From Ciona intestinalis (lineage: Eukaryota; Chordata; Ascidiacea; Phlebobranchia; Cionidae), in the NCBI RefSeq assembly GCF_000224145.3, contig NC_020166.2, positions 8,714,745-8,778,744 on the forward strand: DNA of 64,000 bases, in the 5' to 3' direction. Shown one piece after another: positions 58,213 to 64,000 of the stretch (the stretch's first letter is position 1; each line of letters starts with the position of its first letter). Made by a program: the position numbers and the translations under genes. Under the pieces are notes generated by a model. That model did not search any database and had not been told where the DNA came from. It worked only from the letters and a program-made list of their open reading frames with translations.

Positions 58213-61200
58213 TTATTCCAACTCCCACAGATGTAGTAACGGTATTTCTTGTGAACCGCCACCTAAAATGACGTATTGTGACGTCATACAAACCGATGTT
58301 ATGTCACTGCTTGAGCATTTAAACTGCTTTAGCAACTCCTGTTAAATAAAAAAAAAACATTTTAACGTTCACGAATTTTAATATTTTATATCATACACCA
58401 GAATGTATAGTCTTTTAATCCCGTAAAACGTATTAATTCTATATGGTTGAGTTTTTTTGAGGACCTGGGATTTAGGCCAGATTTTGCCTATATTATGGTT
58501 TTTTACAAATTTACCTTTTTTCGAAATAGTTTTACAATGCCCCCGATTGCGCAGCGTGCACTGACGTCACCAAAGTTTGATTGACACGTAATACCAACGT
58601 CATCAGAGCAGTCGTTTGTTCTCCACGAGCTAAAATAAAGTATTTTGATTGCTAATTTTTCACAACGCTAATACAAAGCTTGTTTGTCCGACAAAGTGTC
58701 CTATCTTTCCACACTCTATACTGCATATGTATATTAGGGTGGGGAAAGGCGGGACACTTGTAGCACATAATATCCAGATCGTGTTTTAAACAATTAACAA
58801 CGGTCTATGGGAGGCGTGAGGATACGGTTTTATAATTCTTTGAATTTTCTTGGTTTACTTCTAAATGAGACAAGAAAATAGAATGAAAAGTAGTCCCATC
58901 TTTTCCAACCCATTTTCCACCACATATGTATACCACTTACCCCAAAAGCAGTTGACCTGTCACTTTGTTTTTCTTCGTGACGTCATAAATCATGACGTCA
59001 TGATCCTTAGATTGTACGCGAAGGAATTTGATGTCATTGGACCAATCCATCTGTACTATTGTACCGCTATGGAAAGGTACAGACGACTGGAGAACATAAG
59101 CACGACCGAGATCAAGTACCAAGAATATTTGAATCTTTCGATCATCAGTTGCTATGGCAACGTAAGGCGATCCCCTAATGGAAATAAAACACATATCGTA
59201 GGTTGGGGTAACATAGGGCACGTTTTTATTTTTTTATTTTTCTCGTCCTATTTAATTGGTATTAAACTAAGAAACATTCAAAGATTTATATGTGGTTCCT
59301 ATAGGCCGTTGTCAATTGTTTTAAACACGATCAGAATACTTGGATATTATGTACTAAAGGCGCCCTATCTTCCCCAACTACTATAACAAAACTTGATTTA
59401 GTTTTTGTTTTAAAATACCACAAGGAAAATCAGATTACTTAAAACAGCGAAAGACAGGAAAGTGCAGCAAACTTGATTCTATCTTGGTGATGTCCCACAG
59501 CGCGGCACACGCTATGGGTCCCAGGGTTTAGGCCAGGATTGGCCTAAAATTCGCAGTAAAACTACGCCTAATGTAGCTTAGGTATAGCGTTTAGGATTTT
59601 GAAAATTAATTTACGTTTTATTTGGGTCATCGAACTTTACGCATGTTGCAGGAGCTGGTAAACTTCGACTGCAGACACGTTCCCCACTTTGAGATGATAA
59701 AACGATGAAGGATGAAGACTTACAACCCAATAGTACAATCTCGAAATCAAAATGTACGTCAAGGCATAATGTCTCTGACTGTAAAAACATAGAAAATTAT
59801 GTTAGAATGAATGAAACTTATTCATCCTCGCGAGGTAGGGCAATGCCACTCGTTATAATATGGGTGCTCTGTTTTACACACCTCGTGCCCGGTTAAAAGT
59901 TACCACGTATGTAACTTTGTTGGTAATTATTTTGAATTTTTTATGTTTGGTAGTGTACAACTGGTAATTATTTAACTTTGCTAAGATGCCGTTCTATATT
60001 TTGATAATTTTGTCAATGTTTTCACTTTTTTACCTCAAGGGTTGTACACCATACTTTTTCTTTGCGCTTGAGGTCCCAACATGCGACCATTCCTGTTGAA
60101 TCACAACTGCATACTTGGGTATATGAAGAAAGCATTACAACTCCGTTTACTCTGGATCTGTGACCCTGTTTATAAATATTCATTAGAGGCGGCAGTAATG
60201 CCCATGTATAGTGGAGTGAGATAAGATGGGAAATGTTTTTATTATATTTTCTCATCCAATTTAGCAGTAAACAAAGATTATTTACAAATTATTTAACCGT
60301 AACCCCACGAATTTAAAAAAAGGGTTGTAAATTGTTCAAAACACGATCTGGAAATAATGGTTTAGGTCGTAACGTTATGGTATCTTACACCACAGTACTA
60401 TAGCATTCATTTAAAGTTTTAAACTGTATGTATTACCAATTGCGTAGTTGACCATGCACTTTGTAACGTGCCTTGCATCAGGTTGCAGTTTTCACTCAAA
60501 CACAGCAGCACGTCATCACCACGTCGCGATGACGTCATTATGACGTCAAATTTTGAACTCCCTATTTTTCTTTTGCCCTGAATTTATAACAAAAAGCATA
60601 TTATTTTTGAGGATTTTTTTAATAGTTTAATAATGCTTACTTTTGAGAATGAGTTTTCACTAAGAAGATCCCAGCTACAAACGTAACCGTCCTCATGCGC
60701 GCTTACCAAGCTCCCGTCTGCAAGATTCCACATACAGCGTATTCCAGCCTGAACAAATTTGTCATTATATATCACCACCGATATAGTAAATTGGGGTAAA
60801 ATGGGACGTGTTTTTATCCTCTTTTCTTGTCCCATTTGGTATAAAAAAATCATTCAAAAAATTATAAACCGTATCCTCACGACTCCCGCAGATCATTGTT
60901 AATTGTTAAAAACACGTTCAGGTTACTCGGGTATTATGTCCTAAAAACGACCCGTCTTCCTCCATCACTCAATACTGTATCAACACATGTATAGTAGGGT
61001 GGGGTAAGATGGGACATGTTTTCGTTTTTCTTGTTTACATAGAACCATATCACTTACATCAGCATGAATCTGCCTTTTCATTGAGAAAACTCCATCATAC
61101 GCTTTCCTCCAAAAAGTGACATCACCGTTAGAATCCCCCGTTATAACGTCACCATTGAAGGACACCTGTAAGCACGTGACCATGTCTGGGGAATCCCCGT

Positions 61201-64000
61201 CGAAAATTCCACTTTTGAGGCTCTTCCGCAAGTTTCCGTTGTCGTGAACTTGCCAAAAATGAAAATAATTTTTTCCAGCTGTTACCAACCACGTGTCTTC
61301 ATCTATAAATGACGTAACGCTTACGTCACCATTTCCCAACCTGTACGAGAGAAATCAAAAGTTACTTCTGCAAAATAATTCCCCCTTGAAAAATAATTAC
61401 TTGCACATTTATATACGTGGTAACTCGTATAAGCGAGCACGAGGTGTATGAAACAAAACACTGGTGTTATAACGACTGTGTTTAGCTGAATGACATCAAA
61501 ACAAAAACCAATAGTAATTAAAACACAATAAGCCGTGTACCTATGCCTTGATAAAGCCGTCTCATTCCTCCAATGCCATAACGTTAGATGCTCCAGATCG
61601 ACTGTCGCTAACCATTCGTTCTGTGGAAAAATCATTATACAGGGTTCAAGGCTCATCCAAGACAGTCATCTCCAACCCAGCAGGTTTTACTATGTCCAAA
61701 TTATCAGTCATGCATAAAGACAACATTTTTTATAAAAAAAATCGGAAAAAATAATCACCCACAAAGTTACATACGTGGTAACTCTGCTTACACAAGATGT
61801 ATAAAACAGAACACCCGTGTTATAACGATTGTCTTTCACCAGCCACGCGAGGGTAAATAAGTTATAATCCTAATAATTTTCCGTTCGATTTAATTTCGAT
61901 AAAGCTGTTTGAAATGATACTGTAGTATTGGGAAAATAATCATCTCAATCCATCGGGTATACAATATATTGTATCCCAGCAGGTAAAACTGATATACAAC
62001 AGCTGTTTGTTTATAATTTAAATCACCACCTATGTAGATCACGTTGGAATGAACAGATGACGTAAATAATGATCTCTATATGGTGCGTTCTATTGATTAA
62101 CTTCGTGACCCATTAAACCTCACAAGTGCATTACATTGAGAGCACTTACACGAATCGGAAAAGCGTGAGGATAACGATAATTTAAATATAATACTGTGGG
62201 GGAAGATGGGACACCTTTAGCACGTAATATCCAAATATCCTGGTCGCGTTTTAAAAAATTAACAATAGTCTATAGGGGTAGTGACGAAGCGGTTTTATAA
62301 TTCTTTGAATGTTTTTTGTTAACTATACAATGTGATGAGAAAGAAAAATTAAAAAGTGCCCATCTACCATCACCTTGCTATTTCAATTTACCGTTTTGGA
62401 AAATTCGACTTTTTTCACAGTTCCCCGCAGTAGACCATGACCAAATTGTGACGTCACAGCTAAATTATCCACACTCCATACTCGAACATGAGCGTCATGT
62501 GATGCAACGTCATTCATGACGTCATCGCCACTTTGCTGGCCAGAAGCCGCAAACAAATTGGAATTATGCAAAGTTAAACTGAAAGTATGGAAACAATTTA
62601 AAAAAAATAAAAATAAGAATCATGGTAAATGGTAAACAGACACGCAGTCTATAAAAATTGTCGTTGTTTCGCCACGTGGGGATAAACAAGTTTCCTTTTA
62701 TTTTAAAATTAAATATGAGGCGCCGACAGTTATTATGTTTAATGTTTAGTATCGTGGGGTAGGATAAATATACAGTTAGAACAAAATATCAAATATTTCC
62801 TAATGGTGTTTTCAACAGTTAACAACTCAATTTTAGAGTCGTGGGAATACGGTTATGTTATTCTGTAAATATTTCTTGTTACTTTGAAACGGTAAAAAGT
62901 AAACGCGAACCATCCTACCCCAACCTACTTTACGAATTTTAACATCTAACTACAAAATCAATTAACAAAAAAAAACTAAAAAAATGATAATAATAAAGTA
63001 AAAAAATAAATCACCCAAAAATTTATCTTAATAAAATAACTTTATCGGTCATGACAGAAACGCAAGTTAATTTGGCTTCAGCTTCGTTGATGATTTGGCG
63101 CCTTTATAAATTATTTATACCACATACCATGTTATAGATTCGTTGTGGCCGGTGTAAAATCTCTGGCTTTGGCGTTGTATATTCAGCAACACGACTAAGC
63201 TACCACTGGTAAACATAAGTTCTTCGTTTGTATTTACAAACACATCTCGAGACAGTTGACCCCTGGAACGAAGTTGTGTTAGACGCAAAACTATTTAACA
63301 CAAAAACATAATCTATTTAATATAGGTGAGAGTTCAAAGGCAGATTAAGAAAAAGTTTCACGTGCGAAATCCCTTTTAAAATATTTATTTTAGAAGAAAA
63401 AGTTCAGAAGGTATATAAATGATACAGGGTGAGGCCAGACGGGACACTTTTGGCACATAATATTAAATTATCCTGACCCTTGACCTACTCAATTGAGTAG
63501 ACCATGTCTGGCCGTGTTTTAACCATTTATCTACGGTGTAAAGAGTCGTGCCAATTTTATAATTCTTTGAATGTTCTTCGTTTACTACCAAATGGGACGA
63601 GAGAGTGGAATAAAAGGGTGTCCCATCTTCCCCCATCCACTACCATAAAAGTAACCACTTGCCCAAAAATCCATTCTAATTTCATTCCGTTAACATCAGC
63701 TGGAGTCTGCTGGTGTTGCTGACTGCGCTGTTGTGATTTCGTCGCCACTTTTTCGGCCATAAAAGTTTCAAATTTTCCGTAGGTTGTAAAAAGCTCGCGA
63801 GTGCCTTTTATTTGGTCCCCGTTCTCGCTGAATAAATTGTAACTCGGGTCATGAGGTAATCCAAGAGATGAACAGATTTCTTGAAGTATGGTTGAAATAT
63901 TTGAATCGGAGCAAATTTGGACTTTAACCTTGTCACCTCCGAGAACGATTAGAGCAGATCGTTTTTGTGGTAGCAGCTCTGGTGTTGGTGGGGTAGGTAA
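58213..64000 (-). CDS. EML: EML-family microtubule-associated protein (HELP + WD40), 3' part
   Basis: Runs off the right edge of the window; 12 exons: 63663->64000, 63128-63262, 62392-62578, 61541-61620, 61058-61340, 60641-60748, 60437-60577, 60034-60165, 59615-59778, 58941-59174, 58515-58629, 58213-58338, closing in frame (680 aa visible). The first visible exon has a ubiquitin-like/doublecortin-like stretch (ILQEICSSLGLPHDPSYNLF, then FTTYGKF) and the HELP start GMKLEWIFG. Exon 2 continues GQLSRDVFVNTNEELMFTSG and QRFYTGHNESIT. WD-type blades follow: VRVWSVDNLAVTSQFGHGLL, YFHFWQVHDNG, GDVITGDSNGDVTFW, VCSWDLL, VACWDLK, YVAIATDDRKIQIF, ending LLHLWELE and stop. EML proteins bind and stabilise microtubules; the DCX-like N-terminus suggests a DCX-EMAP type. 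The exon 1/2 junction fits best as a GC-AG intron. Confidence 0.88.
58734..59386. mobile_element. Two MITEs flanking EML exon 58941-59174
   Basis: 58734-58915 forward, ending about 25 bp from the donor; 59202-59386 reverse, starting 28 bp upstream of the exon on the minus strand. Each fills most of its intron. Confidence 0.75.
59808..59940 (-). mobile_element. SINE 3' body, reverse
   Basis: TTCATCCTCGCGAGGTAGGG, GGGTGCTCTGTTTTACACAC and GTTACCACGTATGTAACTTT in the EML intron after exon 60034. Confidence 0.65.
60208..60405 (-). mobile_element. MITE copy, reverse, GATAAGATGGG subtype
   Basis: In the EML intron between 60165 and 60437. Confidence 0.75.
60781..61030 (-). mobile_element. MITE copy plus left-end fragment
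   Basis: 60781-60970 reverse and diverged; 60990-61030 is only the left end of another copy, 28 bp from EML exon 61058. Confidence 0.7.
61400..61870 (+). mobile_element. Two SINE pieces around EML exon 61541-61620
   Basis: 61400-61480 3' body before the exon; 61655-61870 head-to-tail remainder after it (ATCACCCACAAAGTTACATA, then CCAGCCACGCGAGGGTAAAT). Confidence 0.65.
62192..62385 (+). mobile_element. MITE copy, forward, next to an EML donor
   Basis: Ends within 10 bp of the donor of EML exon 62392-62578. Confidence 0.75.
62640..62934 (+). mobile_element. SINE fragment and forward MITE
   Basis: 62640-62700 SINE 3' fragment (GCCACGTGGGGATAAACAAG); 62752-62934 MITE of the GTGGGGTAGG subtype. 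Confidence 0.65.
63425..63650 (+). mobile_element. MITE copy with a small internal insert
   Basis: About 30 bp longer than usual: a palindromic CTACTCAATTGAGTAG piece interrupts the left half near 63483. Ends just before the donor of the EML exon at 63663. Confidence 0.75.

Overview
This is animal genomic DNA: split genes with GT-AG introns, AT-rich introns, AATAAA poly(A) signals, and about 45 copies of one short inverted-repeat element (MITE) plus a tRNA-derived SINE. Gene content (prominin, TM9SF2, a selenocysteine deiodinase, LDLa-7TM receptor, EVC2/limbin, EML) and these repeats point to a tunicate, most likely Ciona intestinalis/robusta. The species call is inference; the gene families are read directly from spliced translations whose exon phases close.\n\nLayout. 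1-13.6 kb (+): the 3' three-quarters of a prominin (CD133 family) gene, with a pair of mutually exclusive exons and alternative C-terminal exons. 14.7-24.6 kb (+): a complete TM9SF2 gene of 15 exons, with one surplus base in exon 14. 25.8-27.3 kb (+): a complete three-exon iodothyronine deiodinase with an in-frame UGA for selenocysteine. 28.6-32.4 kb (-): a two-exon receptor of 942 aa with LDLa repeats and a rhodopsin-type 7TM domain. 32.6-38.3 kb: a 2.6 kb segment present twice on either side of a 500-N gap, each copy carrying a Gly/Glu/Gly tRNA-like cluster. 38.4-44.6 kb: repeat-rich DNA with a minisatellite, a 313 bp foldback element and one tentative small gene. 44.6-56.7 kb (-): a 25-exon EVC2 (limbin) gene encoding 1,444 aa. 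58.2 kb to beyond the window (-): the 3' part of an EML-type HELP/WD40 gene.\n\nThe genes do not form an obvious pathway or operon; spacings are 1-2 kb or more. EVC2 (ciliary base, Hedgehog) and EML (microtubules) are head-to-tail neighbours, and their exons share a striking excess of the palindrome TGACGTCA. The most interesting items are the mutually exclusive prominin exons separated by a large foldback repeat, the TGACGTCA enrichment, splice sites at or inside SINE/MITE insertions, and two candidate GC-AG introns. I see no wholly new type of biological system here.
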